Source: Pseudomonas subflava (GTDB lineage: Bacteria > Pseudomonadota > Gammaproteobacteria > Pseudomonadales > Pseudomonadaceae). From it: a stretch of 64,000 bases of DNA. Made by a program: the position numbers and the translations under genes. The number at the start of each line of letters is the position of its first letter. Positions within the stretch are counted from its first letter, which is position 1. The notes below the pieces were generated by a model. That model made no database searches. It was not told the origin of the DNA and saw nothing but the letters and a program-made list of their open reading frames with translations. Where the stretch lies: assembly GCF_023823685.1 (NCBI RefSeq), contig NZ_JAMXBF010000001.1, positions 186,001 to 250,000 of the forward strand, written 5' to 3'. Positions 56,658 to 64,000 of the stretch are shown here, piece by piece.

Positions 56658-58312
56658 TCGCACGCATCCTTTCCGCCATCGGCCTGATGGCGCTCGCCCC
56701 GACCCTGTGGGCCGCCGGCGCTCTCGAGGGCGAGGTACAGCGCCAGCCGCTGAACATGGCCGCCATCGTCATGTTCGTCGCCTTCGTCGGCTTCACCCTC
56801 TACATCACCTACTGGGCCTCCAAACGCAGCAAGTCGGCGGCCGACTTCTACACCGCCGGCGGCGGCATCACCGGCTTCCAGAACGGCCTGGCGATCGCCG
56901 GTGACTACATGTCGGCGGCGTCCTTCCTGGGTATTTCCGCCCTGGTATTCGCCTCCGGCTACGACGGCCTGATCTACTCGATCGGCTTCCTGGTCGGCTG
57001 GCCGATCATCCTCTTCCTGATCGCGGAGCGCCTGCGCAACCTCGGCAAGTACACCTTCGCCGACGTCGCCTCGTTCCGCCTCAAGCAGAAGGAAATCCGC
57101 ACCCTGTCCGCCTGCGGTTCGCTGGTGGTGGTGGCCTTCTACCTGATCGCGCAGATGGTTGGCGCCGGCAAGCTGATCGAGCTGCTGTTCGGCCTGGACT
57201 ACCACGTCGCGGTGATCCTGGTCGGTATCCTGATGGTCTGCTACGTGCTGTTCGGCGGCATGCTGGCCACCACCTGGGTACAGATCATCAAGGCCGTGCT
57301 GCTGCTGTCCGGTGCCTCGTTCATGGCGCTGATGGTGATGAAGCACGTCGGCTTCGACTTCGGCACCCTGTTCACCGAAGCCGTGAAGGCGCATCCGAAA
57401 GGCGAGGCCATCATGAGCCCCGGCGGCCTGGTGAAGGACCCGATCTCGGCCATCTCCCTCGGCCTGGCGCTGATGTTCGGTACCGCCGGCCTGCCGCACA
57501 TCCTGATGCGCTTCTTCACCGTCTCCGACGCCAAGGAAGCCCGCAAATCGGTGTTCTACGCCACCGGCTTCATCGGCTACTTCTACATCCTGACCTTCAT
57601 CATCGGCTTCGGCGCGATCCTGCTGGTCGGCACCAACCCGGACTTCAAGGACGCCGCCGGCGCCCTGATCGGCGGCAACAACATGGCGGCCGTGCACCTG
57701 GCCGATGCCGTGGGTGGCAGCCTGTTCCTCGGCTTCATCTCGGCCGTGGCCTTCGCCACCATCCTCGCGGTGGTTGCCGGCCTGACCCTGTCCGGCGCCT
57801 CGGCGGTGTCCCACGACCTGTACGCCAGCGTGATCAAGAAGGGCAACGCCAACGAGAAGGATGAGCTGCGCGTGTCGAAGATCACCACCGTGATCCTCGG
57901 TGTGCTGGCCATCGGCCTGGGCATCGCCTTCGAGAAGCAGAACATCGCCTTCATGGTCGGCCTGGCCTTCTCCATCGCCGCCAGCTGCAACTTCCCGGTG
58001 CTGATCCTCTCCATGTACTGGAAGAAGCTGACCACCCGCGGCGCCATGATCGGCGGCTGGCTGGGCCTGATCACCGCGGTGGGCCTGATGATCCTCGGCC
58101 CGACCATCTGGGTGCAGATCCTCGGCAACGCGACGCCGATCTACCCCTACGAGTACCCGGCGCTGTTCTCCATCCTGGTTGCCTTCGTCGGTATCTGGTT
58201 CTTCTCGATCACCGACAAGTCCACCGCCGCCGACGAGGAACGCGCGCGCTTCTACCCGCAGTTCGTGCGCTCGCAGACCGGTCTGGGCGCCAGCGGTGCC
58301 GCGGCCCACTGA
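56654..58312 (+). CDS. actP: Cation/acetate symporter ActP
   Basis: A 552-residue member of the sodium:solute symporter family with a cleavable N-terminal helix ([20 protein letters not shown]) and about 13 further helices. Family landmarks are [35 protein letters not shown], the [20 protein letters not shown] segment and [15 protein letters not shown]. ActP imports acetate, propionate or glycolate with a cation. It is cotranscribed with yjcH and is a recognised target of the CrbS/MxtR acetate system, whose kinase is at 14908-18375. A strong terminator follows. Confidence 0.95.
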   Translation: MIARILSAIGLMALAPTLWAAGALEGEVQRQPLNMAAIVMFVAFVGFTLYITYWASKRSKSAADFYTAGGGITGFQNGLAIAGDYMSAASFLGISALVFASGYDGLIYSIGFLVGWPIILFLIAERLRNLGKYTFADVASFRLKQKEIRTLSACGSLVVVAFYLIAQMVGAGKLIELLFGLDYHVAVILVGILMVCYVLFGGMLATTWVQIIKAVLLLSGASFMALMVMKHVGFDFGTLFTEAVKAHPKGEAIMSPGGLVKDPISAISLGLALMFGTAGLPHILMRFFTVSDAKEARKSVFYATGFIGYFYILTFIIGFGAILLVGTNPDFKDAAGALIGGNNMAAVHLADAVGGSLFLGFISAVAFATILAVVAGLTLSGASAVSHDLYASVIKKGNANEKDELRVSKITTVILGVLAIGLGIAFEKQNIAFMVGLAFSIAASCNFPVLILSMYWKKLTTRGAMIGGWLGLITAVGLMILGPTIWVQILGNATPIYPYEYPALFSILVAFVGIWFFSITDKSTAADEERARFYPQFVRSQTGLGASGAAAH

Positions 58313-58332
58313 TCGATAGCTCCGTGTGAACT

Positions 58333-58362
58333 GGGCAGCCCTCGGGCTGCCCTTTTTTTTTT
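58333..58362 (+). terminator. Intrinsic terminator of yjcH-actP
   Basis: GGGCAGCC and GGCTGCCC form an 8-bp stem, followed by ten T. Confidence 0.93.
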
Positions 58363-58468
58363 GCCAATCGGATCTGTGCTGCGGGCGCCGCCCTGGTCCA
58401 GCGGGCTTGAGGCGGCCAGCCCGCCTGAGGCAAGGTAGAGCACCGATCCTTGCGAAGCAGGCGACGCC

Positions 58469-58999
58469 ATGGACAGCACGTTTCTGATCATCCCCGGCTA
58501 TGGCGGCTCGGGCCCCGAGCACTGGCAGAGCCGATGGCAGGCGCTAGACCCGCGCTTTCGCCGGGTCGAGCAGCGCGACTGGTGGAATCCAGACTGTGGC
58601 GAATGGGTCGAGACCCTGGAGCGGGCCGTGGCCGCCAGCGGTCCGCATACCGTGCTGGTGGCCCACAGCCTGGGCTGCGGCCTGGTGGCGCACTGGGCGG
58701 CGCAGACCCGCCAGCCCATTCGCGCCGCGATGCTGGTGGCCCCGCCCGACCCGGAAGGCCCGGCGGCGGAGCTGAACATCCAGGGCTTCGTCCCCGTGCC
58801 CGATCTGCCGCTGGCCTTTCCCAGCCTGGTCGTGGCCAGCAGCGACGACCCCTACAGCAGCCTGGAACATGCCCGCTCGGCGGCCACCCGCTGGGGCAGT
58901 CGCTGGCACAACCTGGGCGCGCGCGGGCATATCAACAGCGAAAGTGGTCTGGAGAATTGGGCGGAGGGGAGGGCGTTACTGGCGTCTTTGCTGGAATGA
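58469..58999 (+). CDS. RBBP9/YdeN-family serine hydrolase
   Basis: The 176-residue alpha/beta hydrolase has the RBBP9/YdeN pattern FLIIPGYGGSGPEHWQSRW, nucleophile serine in VLVAHSLGCGLVAHWA, aspartate in VVASSDDPYSSL and histidine in GHINSESGLENW. The family is cytosolic; the substrate is unknown. ATG 58469 follows GCAGGCGACGCC, a weak ribosome site. It ends at a terminator shared with bfrB. Confidence 0.9.
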   Translation: MDSTFLIIPGYGGSGPEHWQSRWQALDPRFRRVEQRDWWNPDCGEWVETLERAVAASGPHTVLVAHSLGCGLVAHWAAQTRQPIRAAMLVAPPDPEGPAAELNIQGFVPVPDLPLAFPSLVVASSDDPYSSLEHARSAATRWGSRWHNLGARGHINSESGLENWAEGRALLASLLE

Positions 59000-59027
59000 A
59001 AAAAGCCCCGCATCGGCGGGGCTTTTT
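59000..59027. terminator. Bidirectional terminator between the YdeN-like gene and bacterioferritin
   Basis: AAAAGCCCCGC and GCGGGGCTTTTT form a long stem with loop ATCG, flanked by A and T runs on both sides. Confidence 0.88.
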
Positions 59028-59047
59028 CATGGCGGGGAAGGCGGCGT

Positions 59048-59518
59048 TCAGCCTTCCATCTGCGACTGCAGGTAGTTCTCCAGGCCGACCTTGCCGATCA
59101 GGCCCAGTTGGGTTTCCAGCCAGTCGATGTGCTCTTCCTCGGATTCCAGGATGTCTTCCAGCAGCTCGCGGGTACCGTAGTCGCCGACGCTCTCGCAAAA
59201 GGCAATGGCGGCCTTGAGATCGGGAACCGCGGCCTGTTCCAGGGCCAAGTCGCTGGCCAGCATCTCCTGGGTGTTTTCGCCGATCATCAGCTTGCCCAGG
59301 TCCTGCAGGTTGGGGATGCCTTCGAGGAAGAGGATGCGCTTGATCAGCTTGTCGGCATGCTTCATCTCGTCGATCGACTCGTGGTACTCGTGGTCGCCGA
59401 GTTTCTTCAGGCCCCAGTCCTCGTACATGCGGGCGTGAAGGAAGTACTGGTTGATCGCGACCAGCTCGTTGCCGAGGATCTTGTTCAGGTGCTGAATGAC
59501 CGCCTTGTCGCCTTTCAT
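59048..59518 (-). CDS. bfrB: Bacterioferritin BfrB
   Basis: The 156-residue bacterioferritin shows the ferroxidase residues (E in [18 protein letters not shown], the E-x-x-H pair in [13 protein letters not shown]) and the haem-ligand methionine M52 in DEMKHADK. The tail reads [23 protein letters not shown]. It stores iron as a 24-mer with haem between subunits. The sequence follows P. aeruginosa BfrB (PA3531) as recalled. ATG 59518 starts [19 protein letters not shown]; the frame to 59614 is in the AT-rich leader. No bfd gene is next to it, unlike PAO1. Confidence 0.94.
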   Translation of the reverse strand: MKGDKAVIQHLNKILGNELVAINQYFLHARMYEDWGLKKLGDHEYHESIDEMKHADKLIKRILFLEGIPNLQDLGKLMIGENTQEMLASDLALEQAAVPDLKAAIAFCESVGDYGTRELLEDILESEEEHIDWLETQLGLIGKVGLENYLQSQMEG

Positions 59519-59755
59519 GATGGGGATCCTCGTAACGGTGAGAGGGAAAAGATCGATGCGGCGAAGTTTGCGCCAGCGACAACGCTCGGTCAAATATAAG
59601 TTATTGAATTTCAAGCAAAATTGAATATTAATGAGAGTGTTTATCTAGTGCGTTTTATCGCTAAATAGTTGAATTGAGAGAATAAAAACTTACGGCGCCG
59701 ACACACTTCTCCCAAACCGGCCATCAAACTTTTTTCATCGCCAAGAGAACACGCC
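59519..59755. other. AT-rich divergent region between bfrB and DUF2784 gene
   Basis: About 130 bases (59590-59720) are strikingly AT-rich. On the bfrB strand TATATT occurs near 59597-59602 as a possible -10 box. I see no full Fur-box match, but several AAT/ATT repeats could serve Fur or a nucleoid protein. No gene is visible. Confidence 0.45.
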
Positions 59756-60121
59756 ATGCTGCTGCGTCTGGCCGCCGACACGGTGGTGCTGATCCACCTG
59801 CTGTTCATCCTGTTCGTGCTGCTGGGCGGCTTGCTGGTGCTGCGCTGGCCGCGCCTGGCGCTGGTGCATTTGCCGGCAGCGGCCTGGGGCATGGCGGTTG
59901 AGTTCCTGCACCTGTATTGCCCGCTGACTCCGCTGGAGAACCAGCTGCGCCTAGCCGCCGGACAGGCGGGTTATGACGGTGGCTTCATCGAGCATTACCT
60001 GATTCCGCTGATCTACCCGGCCGGGCTGACTCCGCAGATCCAGTTGTGGCTGGGCGGCGTGGTGATGGTGGTGAATGCCCTGGTCTATGGCTGGCTGCTG
60101 CTGCGCCTGTGGCGACGCTAG
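59756..60121 (+). CDS. DUF2784 membrane protein
   Basis: A 121-residue protein with three to four helices, matching DUF2784: LAADTVVLIHLLFILFVLLGGLLVLRW, HLPAAAWGMAVEFLHLYCPLTPLENQLR and FIEHYLIPLIYP. The conserved E-x-x-x-x-x-C-P-L-T-x-x-E segment is complete. Function unknown. Divergent from bfrB. Confidence 0.88.
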   Translation: MLLRLAADTVVLIHLLFILFVLLGGLLVLRWPRLALVHLPAAAWGMAVEFLHLYCPLTPLENQLRLAAGQAGYDGGFIEHYLIPLIYPAGLTPQIQLWLGGVVMVVNALVYGWLLLRLWRR

Positions 60122-60223
60122 GCGTTCTTCTGCCCCGTCATTCAGCCGCCTGATGCAGCGCCGCCGGTGAGGTTGGCTTGGCTACACTCGCCGCAACCTC
60201 ACCACAGAACAAAGGCAAGCAGT

Positions 60224-61033
60224 ATGCAAAACCGCATGATGATTACCGGCGCCGGTTCCGGTCTGGGACGCGAGATCGCCCTGCGTTGGGCCCGTGAGGG
60301 CTGGCGCCTGGCGCTGTGCGACGTGAACGAGGCCGGTCTGGCCGAAACCCTGAAGCTGGTGCGCGAGGCCGGCGGCGATGGCTTCACCCTGCGCTGCGAC
60401 GTGCGTGACTACAGCCAACTGACCGCCGTGGCTCAGGCCTGCGAGGAGCGCTTCGGCGGCCTCGACGTGTTGGTCAACAACGCCGGCGTGGCCGCCGGCG
60501 GCATGTTCGCCGACCTCAGCCTGGAAGACTGGGACTGGCAGCTGTCGATCAACCTGATGGGCGTGATCAAGGGCTGCAAGGCCTTCCTGCCGTTGCTGCG
60601 CGCGAGCAAGGGCAAGGTCATCAACATCGCCTCCATGGCGGCGCTGATGCAGGGCCCGGCGATGAGCAACTACAACGTCGCCAAGGCCGGCGTGGTGGCG
60701 CTCTCCGAGAGCCTGCTGATCGAGCTCAAGCCCGAAGGCGTGGGCGTGCACGTGGTCTGCCCGTCGTTCTTCCAGACCAACCTGCTGGACTCCTTCCGCG
60801 GCCCGACCCCGGAGATGAAGCAGCAGGTCGGCAAGCTGTTGGAGGGCAGCCCGATCAGCGCCAGCGACATCGCCGGCTACATCTACGACGAAGTGGCCAA
60901 GGGCGAGTTCATGATCCTGCCCCACGAGCAGGGGCGCATGGCCTGGGCGATCAAGCGGCAGAACCCGCAGATCATCTACGACGAGATGACCAAGATGTGC
61001 GAGAAGATGCGCGCCAAGATGGGCGCCGCCTGA
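60224..61033 (+). CDS. Short-chain dehydrogenase/reductase
   Basis: The 269-residue SDR has the cofactor loop TGAGSGLGREIAL, DVRDYSQL, the NNAG motif and the active site S...YxxxK (NIASMAALMQGPAMSNYNVAKAG). The aspartate after strand 2 (CDVNEAG) suggests NAD preference. It oxidises or reduces an unknown alcohol or ketone. ATG 60224 begins just before the first strand; upstream in-frame sequence (from 60167) is not coding-like. Ends with a strong terminator. Confidence 0.9.
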   Translation: MQNRMMITGAGSGLGREIALRWAREGWRLALCDVNEAGLAETLKLVREAGGDGFTLRCDVRDYSQLTAVAQACEERFGGLDVLVNNAGVAAGGMFADLSLEDWDWQLSINLMGVIKGCKAFLPLLRASKGKVINIASMAALMQGPAMSNYNVAKAGVVALSESLLIELKPEGVGVHVVCPSFFQTNLLDSFRGPTPEMKQQVGKLLEGSPISASDIAGYIYDEVAKGEFMILPHEQGRMAWAIKRQNPQIIYDEMTKMCEKMRAKMGAA

Positions 61034-61046
61034 TTGCAGTGGGTAT

Positions 61047-61077
61047 GAAAAAGGGGCAGCCGAGGCTGCCCCTTTTT
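61047..61077 (+). terminator. Intrinsic terminator after the SDR gene
   Basis: AAAAAGGGGCAGCC and GGCTGCCCCTTTTT form a stem with loop GA, followed by ATT. Confidence 0.92.
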
Positions 61078-61091
61078 ATTGCGTGCTGTTT

Positions 61092-61141
61092 GTGGGAGCG
61101 GCTAGCCGCGAGCTGTCAATCGCGGCCGAGCCCGTTCCCAC
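61092..61141. repeat. REP-type palindrome GTGGGAGCGGCTAGCCGCGA
   Basis: GTGGGAGCGGCTAGCCGCGA (61092-61111) faces TCGCGGC...CCCGTTCCCAC (61120-61141). This is the GTGGGAGCGG-type REP common in fluorescent pseudomonads and differs from the GTAGCCCGG type next to it. Confidence 0.8.
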
Positions 61142-61150
61142 TGTCTGGCG

Positions 61151-61207
61151 CGTAGCCCGGATGAAATCCGGGTCCGCCCACTCCATTTCCGGATTTCATC
61201 CGGGCTA
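61151..61207. repeat. REP-type palindrome GTAGCCCGGATGAAATCCGGG
   Basis: GTAGCCCGGATGAAATCCGG (from 61152) faces CCGGATTTCATCCGGGCTA (to 61206). Same family as 42986-43046. It lies just after the rapA 3' end. Confidence 0.8.
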
Positions 61208-61214
61208 GCGGTTA

Positions 61215-64000
61215 TCAGCCCGCCACCAGTACGCGGATCGCCTCCAGCCGCAGGGCCGCCTTGTCGAGGAAGCCCAGGCCGCTCTCGCGCTGCTTGCGCA
61301 GAGCGTCGATCTCGGCCGGGCGCACCGTCGGATTGACCGCCTGCAAGGCCGTCATGCGCGCGATCTCCTCATCCAGCGAGGCGGTGAAGCGCCGGCGCGC
61401 TTCCTCGATACGCGCGGCATGGCGCGGCTGCACCTTGGCCTCGGCGGCGCCGATCTGCTTGGCCAGCACGTCACGCTGGGCCTGCACGAACTTGTTGGCG
61501 CTGGCGCGCGGCACGCTCTCCAGCTGGTCGTTGAGGGTGTCGAAGGCCACCTTGGAAGCGAGGTCGTTGCCATTGCCATCGAGCAGGCAGCGCAGCGCCA
61601 CCGGCGGCACGTAGCGGCCGAGCTGCAGCGCCCGCGGCGCCACCACTTCGCTGACGTAGATCAGCTCCAGTAGCACGGTGCCGGGCTTGAGCGCCTTGTT
61701 CTTGATCAGCGCCACCGCGGTGTTGCCCATGGAGCCGGACAGCACCAGGTCCATGCCGCCCTGCACCATGGGGTGTTCCCAGGTGAGGAACTGCATGTCT
61801 TCGCGGGCCAGGGCCTGGTTGCGGTCGTAGGTGACGGTCACCGCCTCGTCGTCGCCGAGCGGGAAGCTGGCATCCAGCATCTTCTCGCTGGGGCGCAGCA
61901 CCAGGGCGTTCTCGGAGTGGTCCTCGCTGTCGATGCCGAAGGCGTCGAACAGCTCTTCCATGAAGATCGGCAGGGCGAACTGGTCGTCCTGCTCGTGGAT
62001 GTCATCGACCAGTTGCTGGCCATTGCCGGCACCACCGGAATTGAGCTCCAGCAGGCGGTCGCGACCGCTGTGCAGCTCGCCCTCCAGACGCTCGCGCTCT
62101 GCCTTGGCCTCGTTCAGCAGGGCCTGCCAGACGCTGTCGTCAGTGTCTTCCAGCAGGGGCAACAGGCGCGGGCCGAACTGGTGCTGCAGTGCGTTGCCGG
62201 TCGGGCAGGTGCTGAGGAAGGCGTTCAGCGCCTGGTGGTACCACTGGAACAGGCGCTCCTGCGGGCTGTTCTCCAGGTACGGCACGTGCAGCTGGATGAC
62301 GTGCTTCTGGCCGATGCGGTCGAGGCGGCCGATGCGCTGTTCGAGCAGGTCCGGGTGCGCCGGCAGGTCGAACAGCACCAGGTGGTGGCTGAACTGGAAG
62401 TTGCGGCCCTCGGAGCCGATCTCGGAGCAGATCAGCACCTGGGCGCCGAATTCCTCGTCGGCGAAGTAGGCGGCGGCGCGGTCGCGCTCGAGGATGTTCA
62501 TGCCCTCGTGGAACACCGTGGCTGGGATGCCGGAGCGCACACGCAGGGCGTCTTCCAGGTCCATCGCGGTTTCGGCGTGGGCGCAGATCACCAGCACCTT
62601 CACGCGCTTGAGCATCTTCAGGGTGTCGATCAGCCAGTCCACGCGCGGGTCGAATTTCCACCAGCGGGCTTCTTCGCTACCGTCCTGTGCCTGATAGCTG
62701 ACTTCCGGATACAGGTCGGCGTGCTCGCCCACCGGCAACTCCATGTATTCCACCGGGTTGGCCAGCGGGTAGGGGTGCAGTTCGCGCTCCGGGAAGCCCT
62801 GCACGGCGGCGCGGGTGTTGCGGAACAGCAGGCGTCCGGTGCCATGTCGGTCGAGCAGCTCGCGGATCAGCCGCGCCGCGGCTTCGCTGTCGCCATCGGT
62901 GACGGCGGCCAGCAGGGCCTCGCCCTCGGCGCCGAGGAAACGGGCGATGGTCGCGTGGCCCTGTTCGGACAGGCGGCCGTCGTCCAGCAGCTCCTGCACC
63001 GCCTCGGCCACCGGTCGGTAGTGGGCGCTCTCGGCGCGGAAGGCTTCCAGATCATGGAAGCGGTCCGGGTCGAGCAGGCGCAGGCGGGCGAAGTGGCTTT
63101 CCAGACCGAGCTGCTCGGGGGTGGCGGTGAGCAGCAGCACGCCGGGGATGATCTCGGCCAACTGCTCCACCAGGCGGTACTCGTCGCTGGCCTTTTCCGG
63201 GTGCCAGACCAGATGGTGGGCCTCGTCGACCACCAGCAGGTCCCAGCCCGCGGCGAAGGCGGCGTCCTGGGCCTTCTCGCTGTCCTTCAGCCATTCCAGC
63301 GAGACCAGCGCCAGCTGGGTGTCCTCGAAGGGGTTGCTGGCATCGCTCTCGGCGAAGCGCTCGGCGTCGTACAGGGCGACCTGCAGATTGAAGCGGCGGC
63401 GCATCTCCACCAGCCACTGGTGCTGCAGGTTCTCCGGCACCAGGATCAGCACCCGGCCGGCGCGGCCGGAGAGCAGCTGGCGGTGGATCACCAGGCCGGC
63501 CTCGATGGTCTTGCCCAGGCCCACTTCGTCGGCCAGCAGAACGCGCGGGGCGATTCGGTCAGCCACTTCGCGGGCAATGTGCAACTGGTGGGCGATGGGT
63601 TGGGCACGGGCGCCGCCCAGGCCCCAGAGGCTCGATTGCAGCAGGCGCGAGCGGTGCTCCAGGGTGTGGTAGCGCAGGGCGAACCAGTTCAGCGGGTCGA
63701 TCTGCCCGGCGAACAGGCGGTCGCTGGCCAGGCGGAACTGGATGAAGTTGGAGAGCTGGGTTTCCGGCAGGCTGTAGGGCGCGTGCTGGGCATCGAAGCC
63801 GTGGTAGACCAGCAGGCCGTCGACGTCCTCGACCTCCTGGACGGTGAGCTTCCAGCCTTCGAAGTGGGTGATCTCGTCGCCCGGGGCGAAGCGCACGCGG
63901 GTCAGCGGCGCATTGCGCAGCGAATACTGGCGGGTTTCGCCGGTGGCCGGGTAGAGCACCGTGAGCAGGCGGCCGTCGGAAGTGAGGATGGTGCCGAGAC
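61215..64000 (-). CDS. rapA: RNA polymerase-associated ATPase RapA/HepA (N-terminus cut by window edge)
   Basis: A Swi2/Snf2 ATPase that recycles stalled RNA polymerase. About 928 C-terminal residues are present. The frame stays open to the right edge ([20 protein letters not shown]), so some 20-25 N-terminal residues are missing. Motifs: Walker [29 protein letters not shown], helicase motif [14 protein letters not shown], motif [21 protein letters not shown] and motif [13 protein letters not shown], followed by the long C-terminal spacer domains. The GTG at 63959 is internal, not the start. Confidence 0.96.
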   Translation of the reverse strand, partial: LGTILTSDGRLLTVLYPATGETRQYSLRNAPLTRVRFAPGDEITHFEGWKLTVQEVEDVDGLLVYHGFDAQHAPYSLPETQLSNFIQFRLASDRLFAGQIDPLNWFALRYHTLEHRSRLLQSSLWGLGGARAQPIAHQLHIAREVADRIAPRVLLADEVGLGKTIEAGLVIHRQLLSGRAGRVLILVPENLQHQWLVEMRRRFNLQVALYDAERFAESDASNPFEDTQLALVSLEWLKDSEKAQDAAFAAGWDLLVVDEAHHLVWHPEKASDEYRLVEQLAEIIPGVLLLTATPEQLGLESHFARLRLLDPDRFHDLEAFRAESAHYRPVAEAVQELLDDGRLSEQGHATIARFLGAEGEALLAAVTDGDSEAAARLIRELLDRHGTGRLLFRNTRAAVQGFPERELHPYPLANPVEYMELPVGEHADLYPEVSYQAQDGSEEARWWKFDPRVDWLIDTLKMLKRVKVLVICAHAETAMDLEDALRVRSGIPATVFHEGMNILERDRAAAYFADEEFGAQVLICSEIGSEGRNFQFSHHLVLFDLPAHPDLLEQRIGRLDRIGQKHVIQLHVPYLENSPQERLFQWYHQALNAFLSTCPTGNALQHQFGPRLLPLLEDTDDSVWQALLNEAKAERERLEGELHSGRDRLLELNSGGAGNGQQLVDDIHEQDDQFALPIFMEELFDAFGIDSEDHSENALVLRPSEKMLDASFPLGDDEAVTVTYDRNQALAREDMQFLTWEHPMVQGGMDLVLSGSMGNTAVALIKNKALKPGTVLLELIYVSEVVAPRALQLGRYVPPVALRCLLDGNGNDLASKVAFDTLNDQLESVPRASANKFVQAQRDVLAKQIGAAEAKVQPRHAARIEEARRRFTASLDEEIARMTALQAVNPTVRPAEIDALRKQRESGLGFLDKAALRLEAIRVLVAG

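Noticed and set aside
1-64000. CRISPR arrays, insertion sequences, prophage genes or rRNA genes
   Set aside because: None seen. Repeats present are short palindromic REP-type elements and one partial azlD duplication; there are no regularly spaced repeats, transposases, integrases or phage structural genes.

Overview
The window is about 64 kb of high-GC chromosomal DNA from a Pseudomonas, most likely a relative of the P. aeruginosa / P. alcaligenes / P. resinovorans group. The gene content, the very high third-position GC, the GTAGCCCGG-type REP palindromes and long stretches matching the P. aeruginosa PAO1 order (recalled from memory) all point that way. I see no prophage, insertion sequence, CRISPR array or rRNA operon. 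The two edge genes, a BepA-like protease on the left and rapA on the right, are cut by the window.

Layout. 1-5.3 kb is a housekeeping block: M48 protease, TusA-like protein, bcp, gcvR, dapA, bamC, purC and tRNA-Ser. 5.5-11.5 kb is an accessory stretch with two LysR regulators, an MFS exporter, a YcaC-type hydrolase, a gene-poor patch and a Xre-RES toxin-antitoxin pair. 11.9-23.3 kb carries a Sel1 protein, rmuC, a pirin, the transporter-kinase hybrid MxtR/CrbS, a GNAT enzyme, an AraC regulator with azlCD, and an MFS-acyltransferase fusion. 23.4-32 kb carries sugE/gdx behind a guanidine-II riboswitch, rdgC, tRNA-Val and tRNA-Asp, an FKBP lipoprotein, a small Xre/unknown/Sel1 operon, an EAL-CBS-GGDEF protein and prc. 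32-40 kb holds a quinone oxidoreductase and a six-gene ABC-transporter/phosphodiesterase/HAD operon with its divergent GntR regulator. 40-51 kb holds a GlxA-type regulator, M18 aminopeptidase, rluA, minCDE, lpxL, a patatin, a second pirin and an MlaA-like protein coupled to a secreted alpha/beta hydrolase. 51-61 kb holds a GH17 membrane protein, an MHYT-GGDEF-EAL protein, yjcH-actP, bacterioferritin and an SDR. rapA ends the window.

Functional links. The acetate symporter pair yjcH-actP (56.3-58.3 kb) is a known type of target of the MxtR/CrbS acetate-sensing system, whose kinase is encoded at 14.9-18.4 kb. A tandem palindrome upstream of yjcH is a candidate site for the partner response regulator. 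The ABC operon looks like uptake plus hydrolysis of a phosphonate or phosphodiester, and matching TGGTCTA-type palindromes lie in front of both the operon and its GntR gene. Guanidine export by SugE is placed under riboswitch control. Several overlaps (araC-azlC hairpin, azlC-azlD, minD-minE, yjcH-actP, hydrolase-mlaA, the ABC genes) indicate translational coupling.

Most interesting points: the guanidine-II riboswitch with both ACGR loops and an anti-Shine-Dalgarno linker; the long-form purC at a locus that normally carries the short form plus an MBL gene; the hairpin that hides the azlC ribosome site inside the araC stop codon; the partial, mosaic azlD duplication; two DnaA-box-like palindromes in AT-rich intergenic regions; and the phosphodiesterase/ABC operon. 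Functional calls come from reading motifs and recalling families. No database search was possible.
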